Source of the DNA: Graphilbum fragrans | Lineage: Eukaryota; Ascomycota; Sordariomycetes; Ophiostomatales; Ophiostomataceae | Assembly (NCBI GenBank): GCA_001513895.1 | Contig: LLKO01000001.1 | Location: 678,225-742,224, forward strand | Reading direction: 5' to 3' | Length of the DNA stretch: 64,000 bases | In this document: positions 10,664 through 22,948 of the stretch, piece by piece | How positions within the stretch are numbered: the stretch's first letter is position 1 | How the letters are laid out: every line of letters starts with the position of its first letter | The notes under the pieces: model-generated | Told to the model about the DNA's origin: nothing | What the model saw: only the letters and a program-made list of their open reading frames with translations | Databases searched by the model: none | Made by a program: the position numbers and the translations under genes

Positions 10664-11893
10664 ATGGCTCCGGTGCTCTGCGTGCTCTGTAGAACAGACC
10701 GCGCACTTATAAAGCGGCCTAAGAACCACCAAAAACTCTGCAAGAAATGCTTCATTGCCGTTTTCGAGGATGAGGTCCACCACACCATCACGTCGTCTGG
10801 CCTCTTCAACCCAGGCGAGAAAGTCGCCATAGGCGCCTCGGGTGGCAAGGACTCGACCGTCCTAGCATCCGTGCTCAAGACACTCAACGAGCGCCACAAC
10901 TATGGCGTCGACCTCGTTTTGCTCAGTGTGGACGAAGGCATCAAAGGCTACCGCGACGACTCGCTCGAGACCGTCAAGCGCAATGCCCAGCAGTACGACA
11001 TGCCGCTGAAGATTGTTGGCTACGGCGAACTGTATGGCTGGACCATGGACCAGGTCGTCGAAGCTGTTGGCAAGAAGGGCAACTGTACATACTGTGGTGT
11101 GTTCCGTCGCCAGGCGCTCGATCGGGGCGCCAAGCTCCTGGGGATCCGCCACGTCGTCACCGGCCACAATGCCGACGACGTCGCCGAGACCGTGCTCATG
11201 AACTTACTGCGCGGCGATCTGCCTCGCTTGTCCCGCAGCACCAGTATCGTGACGGGCGGCGACCATTCCGAGGTCAAGCGGAGCAAGCCACTCAAATATG
11301 CCTACGAGAAAGAGATTGTCTTGTATGCGCACCACAAAAAGCTCGACTACTTCAGCACCGAGTGCATCTATAGTCCCGAGGCCTTCCGAGGCAGCGCGCG
11401 GAGCCTTATCAAGAACCTGGAAAAGGTGCGCCCCAGCGCAATATTGGATATTGTGCGAAGCGGCGAAGACATGGCGCGGCTCGTTCCCGGCGTCAAGCCA
11501 GCAGCATCTTGTAGTTGCGCTGGCAAGTCGGCTGCGCAGCCCGCGTCGGCTGCGCAGTCAGTGCCTGGTGATGACGGCAATAACGGCAGCGGCGGCGGCT
11601 GTGGCTCTCAATCCGGAGGCGCACTGGGGGGGGAACTCGCTGCCATGGAGGCACAGTTAAGAAGCAACGAAGCAAATGAGTCACTCGAAGTCGATGTGAC
11701 GGCCGCCTATGTGGCCAAGAAGAAAGGGCAGCGAGAGAAGCTGGGAGCTAGCTCCTCCGCAAGCAAGCCAGCAATCAACAAACAGGTGCTTGGAACCTGC
11801 GAGAAATGCGGCTACATGTCGAGCCAAGCTGTGTGCCAGGCATGCATATTGCTTGAAGGGCTGAATAAAAACCGCCCGCAGATCAGCATCTAA
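10664..11893 (+). CDS. NCS6: Cytoplasmic tRNA 2-thiolation protein 1 (CTU1/NCS6)
   Basis: Single exon, 409 aa. With Ncs2/CTU2 it thiolates wobble uridine 34 of tRNA Lys/Glu/Gln in the cytosol, using the Urm1 sulfur relay. Visible features are N-terminal zinc ligands in CVLCRTD and LCKKC (residues 6-29), the PP-loop ATP-pyrophosphatase motif ASGGKDST at about 58-65, the central CTYCGVFRR, the GHNADDVAETVLMN block, and a C-terminal CEKCGYMSSQAVCQAC zinc motif. The protein is somewhat longer than the yeast form because of a Gly/Ser/Ala-rich insert around residues 283-320. It is transcribed away from the eL8 gene; both serve translation, though co-regulation is only an inference. Confidence 0.96.
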   Translation: MAPVLCVLCRTDRALIKRPKNHQKLCKKCFIAVFEDEVHHTITSSGLFNPGEKVAIGASGGKDSTVLASVLKTLNERHNYGVDLVLLSVDEGIKGYRDDSLETVKRNAQQYDMPLKIVGYGELYGWTMDQVVEAVGKKGNCTYCGVFRRQALDRGAKLLGIRHVVTGHNADDVAETVLMNLLRGDLPRLSRSTSIVTGGDHSEVKRSKPLKYAYEKEIVLYAHHKKLDYFSTECIYSPEAFRGSARSLIKNLEKVRPSAILDIVRSGEDMARLVPGVKPAASCSCAGKSAAQPASAAQSVPGDDGNNGSGGGCGSQSGGALGGELAAMEAQLRSNEANESLEVDVTAAYVAKKKGQREKLGASSSASKPAINKQVLGTCEKCGYMSSQAVCQACILLEGLNKNRPQISI

Positions 11894-12116
11894 CGCGACA
11901 TATTTGTACATTAGAAACGACCAATACGATATCCATTAGACATGAAATAGAAGTAATATGCATTCTGTGGCCTAATAGTAGTGATGTACATGCTGGACAG
12001 AGCGTTGATTTTGCTCTGACATAGAGACAGGTCACCTAGTAGCAACTAGACCATGTCGTCAGTCCGGGGGTCGCCTGCATCACTAAATATGCTCCTCTGA
12101 CGGTACGAAAACGTTC

Positions 12117-12678
12117 TCATGATATGCGTTTTTCCAGCTACAAGACACAGGTTAGCCATTGCCCGTGGAGTGTTTATCGTTCAAAACAACGTCGCCCTGA
12201 TGAAGACTTGACTGGTCGTCCTAGAACTTACCCTCCAAGGATTGTTGACGTCGAAGCCCGGCGGGGCTACCGGATTGTCTGATTGCCCTCTTAATAAGCC
12301 TGTTAGCCGGCGGTCGCGGTCCATCACTGTGAGTTTCATCTGTTAGCCTAGCTCTGTCTTGCTTCACTTGTGAGTTCGGATCGTTCATCGTAGGTCTCGC
12401 ATACTTTGCTGCAAAACGTTGTTAGCATTGAACTTTGATTACTCTGCGGATGAGTGGCTCTCGGGGGGAAACTTACTCTATCCCATTGATCAATAGAGCG
12501 CCGCGCACGCTTGCCGCCATTCTGCATGTTCCGGATCTTGGAGAGGCCAGCACCACTGACTCCGAACATCTGCTTGAGCTTAGTATCCGACGTATGTCTA
12601 GAGATCTCAATCAGCCTTGTCTCTTCTTACCACAATAACAATCCCGTAGGGGATCAGAGTCTCGAAAGGAACCGGCAT
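12117..12678 (-). CDS. NADH:ubiquinone oxidoreductase subunit NDUFA1/MWFE-like
   Basis: Small membrane-arm accessory subunit of mitochondrial complex I. Five coding exons: 12631-12678, 12477-12569, 12405-12408, 12232-12326 and 12117-12137, giving 86 aa. Exon 1 encodes MPVPFETLIPYGIVIV, which continues into MFGVSGAGLSKIRNMQNGGK: a hydrophobic segment followed by the conserved NGGK. Exon 3 is a 4-nt microexon (CAAA) that restores the frame and yields WDRQMMDRDRRLTG, matching the family (M)xRDRRxxG signature. The C-terminus is NNPWRLEKRIS. Every intron has a CTAAC-like branch shortly before its AG except where the branch is less clear in the short first intron. No cleavable presequence, as expected for this subunit. 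Confidence 0.88.
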
Positions 12679-13439
12679 CTTGAATAGTTTAATAGTAGAC
12701 CCGATGCAGTCTCAATTGCGGAGAGTGGTGTTATGGGGGTCGGGTGTGTCGGTTGTGAGGCAGAAAAACGGCGGATTCGGGAATCAAATCGCGGACCTCT
12801 GACTGGCGCACTAAAATCTGTGGCCTGAGGCAGAAAGCAGTTGTACCTCACCATTCTAGTAGCTTGCACGTGACTGACAGCAACAGAGAGTGGGTCTGAC
12901 ATTGAGCAGCTTCCCACATGACTAGTGCACGGTTCACGTCCGGCTCACTTAGCGGCAACTGTCCCATCACTGGGAAGCTCAAATCTAGGGCTCGAGAAGC
13001 AAAACATCACCGCCACGACACCGGAAATCTGCCTTCTAGACGCGTCCTTTATCACCACCCTCGCGTTTTCCTCAAGAAAAGGTGTCCCCAAATCAGAATC
13101 TGCGCTGAAAGTGCGCGTCTTGCTTGTCTTGTTCCCGCAATCCGCTGTGGCGCATCGCGAGCCTCGCGAAACACCAAGTCTGCCCCAGAATACTCTCCGC
13201 CTCTCTGCCTTCTTACGACACCTCACTATCTATTTGATGTGAACCGGGCGTCCGATCTGCACTCTGGCGGGCTGCCGCTTTCCAAGCCTACCGTTCCGTC
13301 CTACCATGCCCACACCGGCGAACTGTGCCGACCACTAAAGCTTACAGCAAGACGACTCTACTAGTCCACAAGTGAGACGGCCACCCCGCTGCAGCAACAC
13401 ACGACACTCACAGCGTCTGGCGGAAGAAGAAAAACCGCT
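12679..13439. promoter_or_regulatory. Divergent promoter region NDUFA1 / SAS3-like
   Basis: 761 bp between two divergent start codons; no gene seen. Open frames of up to about 150 codons lack motifs. A tRNA-like stretch near 12770-12850 was examined and rejected. Confidence 0.5.
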
Positions 13440-16400
13440 ATGGCGAGCGAACAGCTGCTCCAGGAAGACCTTCAAAGCACAGTGGCCGTGGCGAACGGGG
13501 AAGGGCTGCACAGTGCCGATGACAACGACAGCACTGGCACAGCAGAACTAGCAGCCCAGCTTGGTGCCACGAGCGGTGTCAAATCTGAGAGCCTTGATGG
13601 CTATGGCCATGGGGAACTAGAGACCGACCACGAACCAGCCAAACCCGAGACGGACGAGGAGGGCCACTCCCACGGCGAAGACGACGAAGAGGGGGACGAC
13701 GAAGATGACGGAGAAGCATACGAAGATGCGGAAGACGACGAGGCCCATGATGCGGATGGGGATGAGGAAGTCACATCTAGGCAGTCACGGACATCAAAAC
13801 GCAGTCATGAAATCAAAGCTGAGGAAGGGAGCGGTGACGAGGAAGACGAAGGCGATGGCGACCTCGACGAAGAAGACGGCGATAGTGATGACCTCGACGA
13901 AGATACTGTTGCTGAAGCAGAAGGCGTCGGTGCTGTTAAGATACGACCGGGCGAGACCGACGGGGAAGACTCTAGTGAAAGCAGCGCTGAAGAAGCCGAA
14001 TCCAGCGATGACGAGTGGGAGGACAATGGAGACAATGAGAACGAGGATGACGATGACGAGGAAGATGGTGAGGACGAGGCCAATGCACCCACCTGCATGC
14101 TTTGTAAGACAACAAGGCAAAAGGGCCCTGGGGGCGATGCCAATACTTTCTTGACCTGCCTAAGCTGCGGGGAGAATGGTAAGTCGTACCCAGTGTCTGA
14201 ATGGCATCCTTGAGTGCGGTGTTTCTAACAGCGTTGCAGCACATAAAGAATGCGCCAGTAGTGCCAATGGCGGAGACCCAATTTCTGGTAAGGCTGAAAT
14301 AACCTTGATCGGAAGACAGTGAATGTAGTGGCTAATATCACGGTGAAAACAGGATCTTGGAAGTGCGCAGATTGCCTAATAGACCAGGACGCAGATGCTG
14401 CGACTGGTGATGAGATGGTGGTGGACGGCGAGGGTGGCCAAGAAGCGACCGAATCGAACGGTGTCGTTTCTGCGCCACTAACACGGAGAACCACAGCGCC
14501 AAAAACCTCGCCAGCACTGTTAAGCGTCACGGTGACCAATGCCGAGTCCTTTTCTGAAGAGCACACGGACAGCGGCCCCCGGACCTTGCGCAAGAGAAGA
14601 ACATCCGCTGTCGATGGGGACGATAGCGGCATGTCTTTGCGCAAACGGCGGCGTAATGCAGACAGCGACCTGTCTATAGATGGGATGAACCCAGCAGCCG
14701 GCATTGCTACGCCAGGTTCAGCGCGATCACTCAGGATAAAAGCGACCTCATCATCCTTGGTGTCCGTGGTGAAGAAATCACGGACCAGTCTGATCTTGAA
14801 AATGCGCGTTGGCGGCGCAGAGCTACGCCAGATTTTTACCAAGAGGCGGAAGTGGAAGAAAAAGAGTCCCGAGAAGAGCGAAAAGTCGTCGCGGTCATCA
14901 CGGCCAAGCACAGCTCGCGGCTCTGCCCAAGCCGGGGTCCACGTCGCTCTGCCACCGATTCTGCCGACCTCTTATTCATCACAGCCATTCTACTCCTTTT
15001 TCGACAAGGAAACAGAAGAACAGAAGGGAAAGCCGTACGGCGGGATCCTCACGGAAGCCGGAGCAGACACGTCCAAAACGTTTCCGACGCCAGAAGACCG
15101 ACGCCGATTCGATGAGTCAAAGCAAAAAGCAGAGGAAGAATGGCGCTCGCGACTCTTAGCGACGCAGACAGACGCCGATGCCCCGCCAAAGAGGAAGAAG
15201 GCAGTGGATCCAGCCAGCCAGATAGAGTGCATCGAGTTTGGCGGCTGGGAGATTGATACGTGGTACGCAGCCCCGTATCCAGAAGAGTACAGCCGCAACC
15301 GAGTGCTGTATATCTGTGAGTTCTGTCTCAAGTACATGAACTCAGACTATGTGGCGTGGCGACACAAGCTCAAGTGTCCGGCGAAGCATCCGCCGGGAGA
15401 CGAGATCTACCGAAACGGGTCCATTTCGTTCTTTGAAGTAGACGGGCGCAAAAACCCGGTGTACTGCCAGAATCTTTGCCTGCTGGCCAAGCTGTTTTTG
15501 GGATCGAAGACGCTGTACTACGATGTGGAGCCCTTCCTGTTCTATGTTCTCTGCGAGTACGACGAGTTTGGGTACCATTTCGTGGGGTACTTTTCCAAGG
15601 AGAAGCGCGCCAGCAGCCAGAACAATGTTAGCTGCATCTTGACACTGCCTATCCATCAACGCAAAGGCTATGGAAACTTGCTGATCGACTTTTCATACCT
15701 CCTAACACGCGTCGAGAAGAAGACAGGGTCGCCGGAGAAGCCCTTGTCAGACATGGGCCTTGTCTCCTACCGGAACTACTGGCGGCTCATCATGTGCCGG
15801 TACATCTTGGATGCCATGGCACAGAAGACGAACGGGAAACTTGGCCTGTCCATCAAGCAGATCTCGGACGACACGGGGATGACAGCCGACGATGTGATAT
15901 CAGCGCTCGAGGGCCTCCGTTGTCTAGTGCGAGATCCGCAAACAGGGCTGTACGCTTTCCGCGTGGATGTGGCCTACTGCCAGGAATATGTGGCCAAGTG
16001 GGAAAGCAAGAAGTATGTGACACTAATCGCGACGGCTCTGACATGGACGCCCTACGTCATGGGCCGCGGCAACGCGACCAATTTCGAGCTCGGCCCTGCC
16101 CTGACCGCCATTGCGCCACGCGAGGAGGAAGAAGAAGACGACGAGGAGGAGCAGCCCAAGGCAGCCGAGCCATTCGTGACCGAGAGCCTCACTAATGGTG
16201 TCCATGGCGAGCCTAGGCAAGCCGAGTTCTTGGAGACGAATGGTGTGGATGCCGATGACGGGAAAGATTCAGACTCTATGGAAGTCGATCTCATCACCGT
16301 TTTGGAATCAACGGAGCCAAACGACCGGGACGCCAAGGAGGACGACCTTGTCAATGGATTGTCTACGCTAGACAGTGTTGCCGGCACACAATCCATGAAA

Positions 16401-17519
16401 CACGGCCCGACTTCCCCTCACACCGTCGCTGCTGCTTCTGGTGCAGGTGATCCTAGCTTGGCACCTACTAGCGACGACGCAGAAGAAGAACAGCCAGAAG
16501 TAGATAGCCCCGAGGAGAAGGCAGAAGAGGGCACGAAGCTTAGAAGCGCAGAGCCATCGACGGCAGCAGCAGCACCACTAGCAGAAGAGGAAGATTGGAT
16601 AAGACCGTACGCCGACATCCCCACAACTCGGTTTGCGGTGTTCCCGCCGATCTCAGCGCGACGACTTAACTATGCCAAGACGGCAACGATAGGACGACCT
16701 CCCGGATCACGATCAGCAGGGGGGACACGTGGGCGGTCACGATACGGAACAGGCAGTGCCCGGCGAACAGCAAGCAGCCGGCCGCGGGTATCTGGGACAG
16801 GTCGGCGAAAGTCAGGGGGCACTGGCAGAGGACCCGGGCGGTGGCCAAAAGGGACGAAGAAGAGCGACTATGGCAATGCCGACAGTGGACCGGGCCTCCC
16901 ACCATCCTGGCGAGGTGACCAAGAGATCCAGCTCGGGTCTGTGGAAGTGAAGAAGTCAGACGACGAAGAGGGAGGAGAAGACGGACATGATGGGGCTGAG
17001 AAAGAGGGCGAAGAGGGCGAAGAGGGCGAAGAGAGTGAAGAGGGTGAGGAAGGTGAAGAAGGCGAAGAGGGCGAAGAGGACGATGAGGGTGGCGAAGAAG
17101 AAGAGGAGGACGACGATGACGATGCCGGGGCTTTACCTGAGGAAGCGGCGGAAGAACGAGCAACCGTGGATGAAGAAGAAGATGGAGAGGGGGGTGAGGA
17201 AGATGGGGACTATGATGAAGAGCAGCATGAGGAACAGGAGCAGGCCGACGAAGATGCGGAGGAGGAGGAGGAGGAAGAGGAAGGAGAAGGGGAAGAAGAC
17301 GATGAAGACGAGGATGACGAGGAAAATCCAGCGGAGGACACAGTTGAGGTGCATACACCGACTCCGAAAGCCGCGGACAAGCGCAACGGGCTCAACGGGG
17401 GGATCCTAGGGCCTGAGAGAGGCCGATCATCGCCGCGACTCGGTAAGACGAGGAGCGCCGCATTGGAGAGTGAAGATACGGTGATGGTGGATGTCGAAGC
17501 CAGCGGAGGCGATGAGTGA
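13440..17519 (+). CDS. SAS3: PHD-finger MYST histone acetyltransferase (SAS3/KAT6 type)
   Basis: Exons 13440-14178, 14240-14287 and 14353-17519 encode 1317 aa. Order: acidic N-terminus (about 60-215); C4HC3 PHD finger at about 217-273, built from all three exons (CMLC, CLSC, HKEC, WKCADC); basic linker; MYST domain at about 550-840; acidic, repeat-rich C-terminus. In the MYST domain the C2HC finger (CEFC...H...C), the catalytic Cys in NNVSCILTLP, the acetyl-CoA loop HQRKGYGNLLIDFSY and the Glu in SPEKPLSDMG are all present. The protein would acetylate histone H3 tails in chromatin as part of a NuA3-like complex (family knowledge). The PHD plus MYST order points to the Sas3/KAT6 branch rather than Esa1, which has a chromodomain. 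Splice phases all close. Confidence 0.93.
17005..17110 (+). repeat. 9-bp GAAGAGGGC-type tandem repeat in acidic tail
   Basis: Roughly ten imperfect copies encoding EEG/EGE units in the C-terminal acidic tail of the MYST acetyltransferase. Unit variants GAAGAGAGT, GAAGGTGAA and GAGGACGAT show decay at the 3' side. Confidence 0.8.
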
Positions 17520-19552
17520 GGCAGTGTGGGGCAAAGGACAGTGGGTGCCTCTTTTGGGATGCTCTTTACATAGGTTTACTGGCCGGAATACCCTTGGGCG
17601 CAAGTATAGGAAGGTAACAGCGGTTTGGATCAATGGAATTACTACGGAGCATGCACGCGGTGTCTTGATGCTAAATATAAGCATACACGAAAAAGTGGCA
17701 CACTATGGAGAAGATGCGTTGCGATAAACATATGTAGCTGTAAGATGCATATATGCTCGACATCTTACATATATATACCACAAGCATCTAGTTTCATCGA
17801 TGGCACGCCTATTGTGTCGTCTGGGGTTCGATGACCTGTTCAAACCAGTTACGGATCATGGCATGCTGCAATGGGGCTTGGCACCGTGCGAAGAGCGTCG
17901 GCGCCGAGGACTTCAACTAAGGAAGTCTCTAGAGAAAGAGGGAAACAAAAAATTAATGAAAAAAAAATGAAAACCCCGTGCCAAGGGGCCAGCGTCGTCA
18001 TTCTTTTGGGCAGGTGGCCACGAGGCCACGCAAACCGCTTAAGCGCTTATATCTATGAGTAAAGGGAAAAAGGAACATTGGGCAGAAAACAGCTACAGCG
18101 AGATTTGGCATCAGCACCGCCCAAAAGATGGAATCATGTGTGGCTTGAGCGCTGTAGTGGATGCGCTGAGAGAGCACTCCATGTTCTGTAGCATATTCCG
18201 TATACTCCGTGCAGCGGGCGGAAGAAGCACTGTTAGGTAGGCGGGAGGCCAACAGGAACGCGGTGCTAGCTAGTTAGCAGATCGGCCAGCATTTCAGTCA
18301 GGCCCTGTCACCCTAGTACGTGGAAGCCTCGGAGCACTCGTATGCTAGTTACAGCGCACCGCATACGTCGTATAGGTGCCATGCGGAGGAATCTTCAACT
18401 GGTTCTAGCGTCGCGTCCCTCGCCTCTTCTGTGTCACACCCGCTAGGGTCCTACACACGCAGCTCACCTCTCCGCCCCTCCCGCCCAAGAGGAACGAGTT
18501 CTAGCACGCTTGCCCAGAACCCCGCTATAAACCTGCCAAGGACGCTGTCGCCAAAAGAAGCCCAGCCACCATTTCAAGTAGATTCATTGAGAGAGCCCCC
18601 AATCCATCGCCAACCTATCTTGTTTTTCTTCTTCCGATCGAAGCATCCTTTACAAGGAGCTACAGCGTGTGTACTCCGTGCCTACTTGGTATTCTGTAGA
18701 GCCTAACGTGGAGAGGGAACCCGGACCCCGTGAGAGGGGCGATTACCATTTCCTAGGTCGTATAACCGCCTTTTGGTGGCGGCGATTGACGCAACAAGAG
18801 ATTACGCAGCAGGGAAAAAGCAGCGACAAGATCGGACCTTTATTATTATTTTATTACTTTTTTGCTCTCTGCCTGTTATTTTACGCCTCTCTTTTCCTTA
18901 CCACATCAGAGCTCCCTTATTCTTTTTTTTGTCGACACAAAACGCCGGACAGCGCCCTTTCCCTCGCTTTTATTTTATTTTCCTCTTGTCGTCTGGCCCG
19001 TTCCTCTCCATTCCGACGCCGGCGCCTCCGATTCTCCACCAGAATCACCGACCTCTTGATTTATTTTCCCGCCGACCTCCATCCGTCTCGACCTGATCTC
19101 ATCGCCATCCACCCCCCTCTCCCTCCTCCTACGAGTACTTCTCCTCCACCGCACCCACCTGCCCCTGCGCATTCTTTCTCCGCCATCGAGACCAGCGCGT
19201 GCCGACTATCCCAATAGGACCGATATCCCTCTCCTTGCTGCGTTTCTTTTGTAGTTGTTTTTGCTCTCATCGCCTGACTCGTTCTACGGAAACACCCAAC
19301 TCGTTATCTATTACACCTCTCGTCTTGCGCCTCCGATAGCGCCGGCGTGCCAATCGTTCCGTCGCCGCCGCTTTTGAGCCTTCGTGTGATTCCTACCGCT
19401 CGGGTTACAGTGTGCTGTTGCTGCTGCCACCACCGTCACTGCTGCCGACTCTGCCGGCATCCTACGAAACAGCCTCTACCTACCTCTCCCACCAACCCGC
19501 CTCACACCCCGTCGCAAGGTCCTTTCCGGACCAAGCATCCTCTACCGCCAAG
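17520..19552. other. Intergenic region and epsin leader
   Basis: No gene seen. The first part is the 3' flank of the acetyltransferase. From about 18830 to 19550 the plus strand becomes strongly pyrimidine-rich with C/T runs, typical of a long fungal 5' leader; it leads to the epsin start codon. A 128-codon Ser/Pro-rich open frame at 18320-18706 has no motif. Confidence 0.55.
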
Positions 19553-21373
19553 ATGTCTAAGGTTATGAGAAGCGTCAAGAATGTCACCAAAGGATACTCA
19601 AACTCGCAAGTCAAAGTGCGAGATGGTTCGTTGGCAACCCCTGATCTGTCCCCAGCTCTGATGGCAGCGTGCTAACACTCTCCTGTCCGTCAGCCACCAG
19701 CAATGACCCATGGGGCCCGACGGGCACGCAGATGAGCGAGATCGCGCAGCTGACCTTCCACTCGTAAGTTTGGGTGATGTGGAGCAACACGAAGAGTATC
19801 ACGATAGAGGCTGACCTCGACAGCGCGTCCGACTTTGAGGATATCATGAACATTTTGGACAAGCGGTTAAACGACAAGGGCAAGAACTGGCGGCATGTCC
19901 TAAAAGCTCTTAAGGTGCTCGACTACTGCCTGCACGAGGGCTCTGAGATGGTGGTGACCTGGGCCAAGCACAACCTGTACATCATCCGCACACTGCGCGA
20001 GTTTATCTACGTCGACGAGGAGGGGCGCGATGTCGGCCACAATGGTGAGAAACGTTGCGAAGTGGAGTGCAGTGAAGGGGAGAAGGACCACCAGGTTGCT
20101 AACTCGATTAGTCCGCGTGGCTGCGAAGGAGCTGACGTCGCTGATCCAAGACGACGAGCGGCTGCGGACGGAGCGCAGCGACAGAAGAACGTGGAAGTCG
20201 CGCGTCAACGGCCTCGACGAGTACGGCCCGCCGCCACAGGAGCCACAGCCACGGCACCACCGCGAGCGGCGCCAAAACGACGGCGACGACGACGAGCTGC
20301 AGCGGGCCATTGAGGCCAGCAAGCAGCAGGAGGAGGAAGACCGCAGGAAACGCCAGAGCCGGCCGGGCGACGGCGACGACGACGACCTGGCCAAGGCCAT
20401 CAAACTCAGCCAGGAGGAGGAGGAGCGCCGCCGCCGCGAGCTGGAGAACGGCCAGTCCAACAGCGTAGACCTGCTGTTCGACGTAGAGCCGGCACAGCCC
20501 GCCGTGCAGCCGCAGTACACCAGCATGAACCAGGGCTACCAACAGGGCAGCGCGGTCGACTTCTCGGGCTTTCCAATCGACCCGAACCAGATGCAGCAGA
20601 TGCAGTTGCAGCAGATGCAGATGCAGCCCACCGGCTACAACATGTACCAGGGCTTCGGCGGCCAGCCCACGGGCTACCAGAACGGCTTCGATCCCTACGG
20701 CCAGCCCGCCTTCCAGCAGGTGCCGCAGCCGACGGGCTTCTCCAACAACCCGTACGGCCAGTCCGCCTTCCAGACGCAGCCCCAGCAGCAGCAGGAGACG
20801 GCCGCTCTGCCGGGCAGCAACAACCCGTGGGCTTCCGGCAGCAACACGGGCGCCGCGCAGCCGCTGCAGCCGCTGCCCACGGGCTCCAACAACCCCTTTG
20901 CCTCCAACATGGGTGCCGCACGGCCGCAGTTCAAGCCCATGTCGTCGCTGTCGAGCCTGCCCGAGCAGAAGACGCTAGCCTCGTTTAGCAGCCAACCGTC
21001 GCTGTCGCTGTCGCCGCAGCCGCAGCCGCAGTCGCAGCCGGCACCGCCGCCGCAAAGGGAGCTCAGCGAGCACGAAGCCCGGCTCAACGCTCTGCTCGCC
21101 AGCGGCGAGGGCATGGACACCTTTGGCAACACGGGCCAGACGCGCATTCCTGCGCAGCACACCGCCCCCGGCACGTTTGTCAACAGCGCCGGGGCCGGCC
21201 TGAACCGTTTCACGGCCGAGGCCACGGGCACGAACAACCCGTTCCTGCGCACACAGTACACGGGCATGCCGGCGGTGTCATATGGCAACGGCATGGCCAG
21301 CGCCAACCCGTATGCGATGCGGCCGCAGCAGCAGCAGCAAGCCACCAACCAGGGCGATCTGATCCAGTTCTAG
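19553..21373 (+). CDS. Epsin-like clathrin adaptor (ENTH domain)
   Basis: Exons 19553-19625, 19694-19763, 19824-20044 and 20112-21373 encode 541 aa. An N-terminal ENTH domain (about 1-150) binds PI(4,5)P2 and helps bend membrane at endocytic sites: SNDPWGPTGTQMSEIAQLT, DKRLNDKGKNWRHVLKALKVLDYCL and LTSLIQDDERLRTERSDR are classic blocks. Two ubiquitin-interacting motifs follow (DDELQRAIEAS about 180; DDDLAKAIKLS about 210), then a Gln/Pro/Gly-rich region with NPF motifs (SNNPF, TNNPF) for EH-domain partners and a C-terminal DLIQF resembling a clathrin box. The order is that of yeast Ent1/Ent2. All three introns are 60-68 nt and close in frame. Confidence 0.96.
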
Positions 21374-22948
21374 GTGCACCCCGAGCACGAGCCTCGGTAA
21401 CGGGGGTGGTATTCTTGCTCTGTCCTTGCATTCTTCTCTTCCGTCTCTCCCCTTTTCTCTCTTCTCTCTCTCTCTCGGTTGTCATACTCGAGCTTTCGTC
21501 TCTTGTGCATTGTTTCTTCTATCTCTCCATACCCTTCTCTTCGTCGTGCTATACCAGAGCCGCTGTTATGCCGGAGTACGGAATTGTCCGGCGGAGGCGG
21601 AGAAAAGACCTGGCCTGCTTTTTTTTTATATATCTGCTTTCCTTTTTGTTCATGCTTTTTGCCTAGCCTCGTCCCTGTTTGCTGGACCTGCTGGCTCCTG
21701 TTTGTCATGTGTTTTATCTTTACCATCTCTTTTACGAAGTGCTGCCGTGTATTCTTTTTTGTCTTGTGCCTTGGTTATATCAGAATTGTCAGAATATACT
21801 ACTACTACACTGTCCCTCTCGTGTCTGTCACCGGACAGCTGCCTTTTTTGTACGCATTGTGCCTCGTGACGCATATCTGTGACTGTGCTGTCCTCGTATT
21901 CTCGATTTTGCAGGCAGCAGGCAGACAACCGCAACAGACGCCTTGGATTGGCCTGTTTCTCGTGAAGCATCGTCTTTTCCGTACGACATCCTGCCTTGGC
22001 GTCGTGACAGATGACAAATGTGCGTTGCAGCTGCATCACATCGTCTCTGTTTGTCAGCATGCGAGTCACTGTGCAGTCCGCCTTGTCGCGATCTGTCGCT
22101 AGCAGCACGGCTGCGGCGCGTTTTAGTGGCCGTTTGGGGCCCTGCAGCTGTGCTCTCGACAGCGCTGGGCACGAACGTGCCACACTACTAGCATTAGGCA
22201 CCAAAGAGCTCGGAGCATTGGCGACGCGTGATTGGCTAAGGGAGCGGTGCCTAAGTGCCTAGCTGCCTGACGAACTTTGGGTGGTGGTCTTATAGCGGTC
22301 GTCCGCCAATAAAATAGCGCCGGAAGCGCTTTCTCGCTATCGTAGCATAGGTCCCCCAGCTTGTTTATGTGGTCCCACGCATTTTTTTGCCCGCTGTAGG
22401 GAAGCCCCAAAATTTTTTCCCTCTCCCCCCATTGAGGTACGGGAGTACATTATACTGTGTGCTGGCCTACGGCGCTACTATTATTATTATTATTTGCTTT
22501 CCGCCCCGTGGCGCGCGACGCTTCTTCCCTTTCTCCCTCTCCTTTCCACCACCTCGCAAGCGTGCATCGCCAGGGAAAAAAGAGACGAGAGAGAGCTCCC
22601 TCTCACCACTCCCTCTCTTTCTCTTTCCATTGCCCATTTTATCGACCGGCTGCAAGTATTTTTTTCTCTTGCCGCCTCTTTTTGTTGTCCTTACTTGCTC
22701 TTTTTTTATTTCTGTCGCCTTCTTTCTCGGTCACTCCTTCCAGCTTTTTTTCGACCTCGACCTATTTTTCGCTCATTGTCTACCTCTCTTTTTTGTGCAC
22801 CGTTGCGATTTTTTTTATTTTACCACGACGTCTATATCTATCTCGCCCGCTCGCTCGGACCACGATACTTCCTCTTCACGCTTTGTGACGCCCTCCCTCT
22901 AAGCCCGACCTCGCGCGCGTCCAGCTCAGCTTGACAACAACCGCAGAG
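21374..22948. other. Intergenic region and Nup98-96 leader
   Basis: No gene seen. 21374-22100 is the 3' flank of the epsin gene, T-rich and C/T-rich. About 22490-22948 is a pyrimidine-rich tract with T runs, probably the 5' leader of the nucleoporin gene; a TATTATTATTATT run lies at about 22478-22491. Confidence 0.55.

Noticed and set aside
12770..12850. tRNA-like stretch on the minus strand with a B-box-like GATTTGATTCC
   Set aside because: The presumed T-stem does not pair (CGCGA against CCCGA), and no D-arm or acceptor stem closes; two mismatches to the B-box consensus.
16666..17358. Leu/His/Pro-rich frame antisense to the MYST gene
   Set aside because: Mirror image of the GAA/GAG repeats of the acidic tail; a shadow of the real gene.
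18320..18706. 128-codon Ser/Pro-rich frame (+) before the epsin gene
   Set aside because: Low complexity, no motif, and located in probable promoter sequence.
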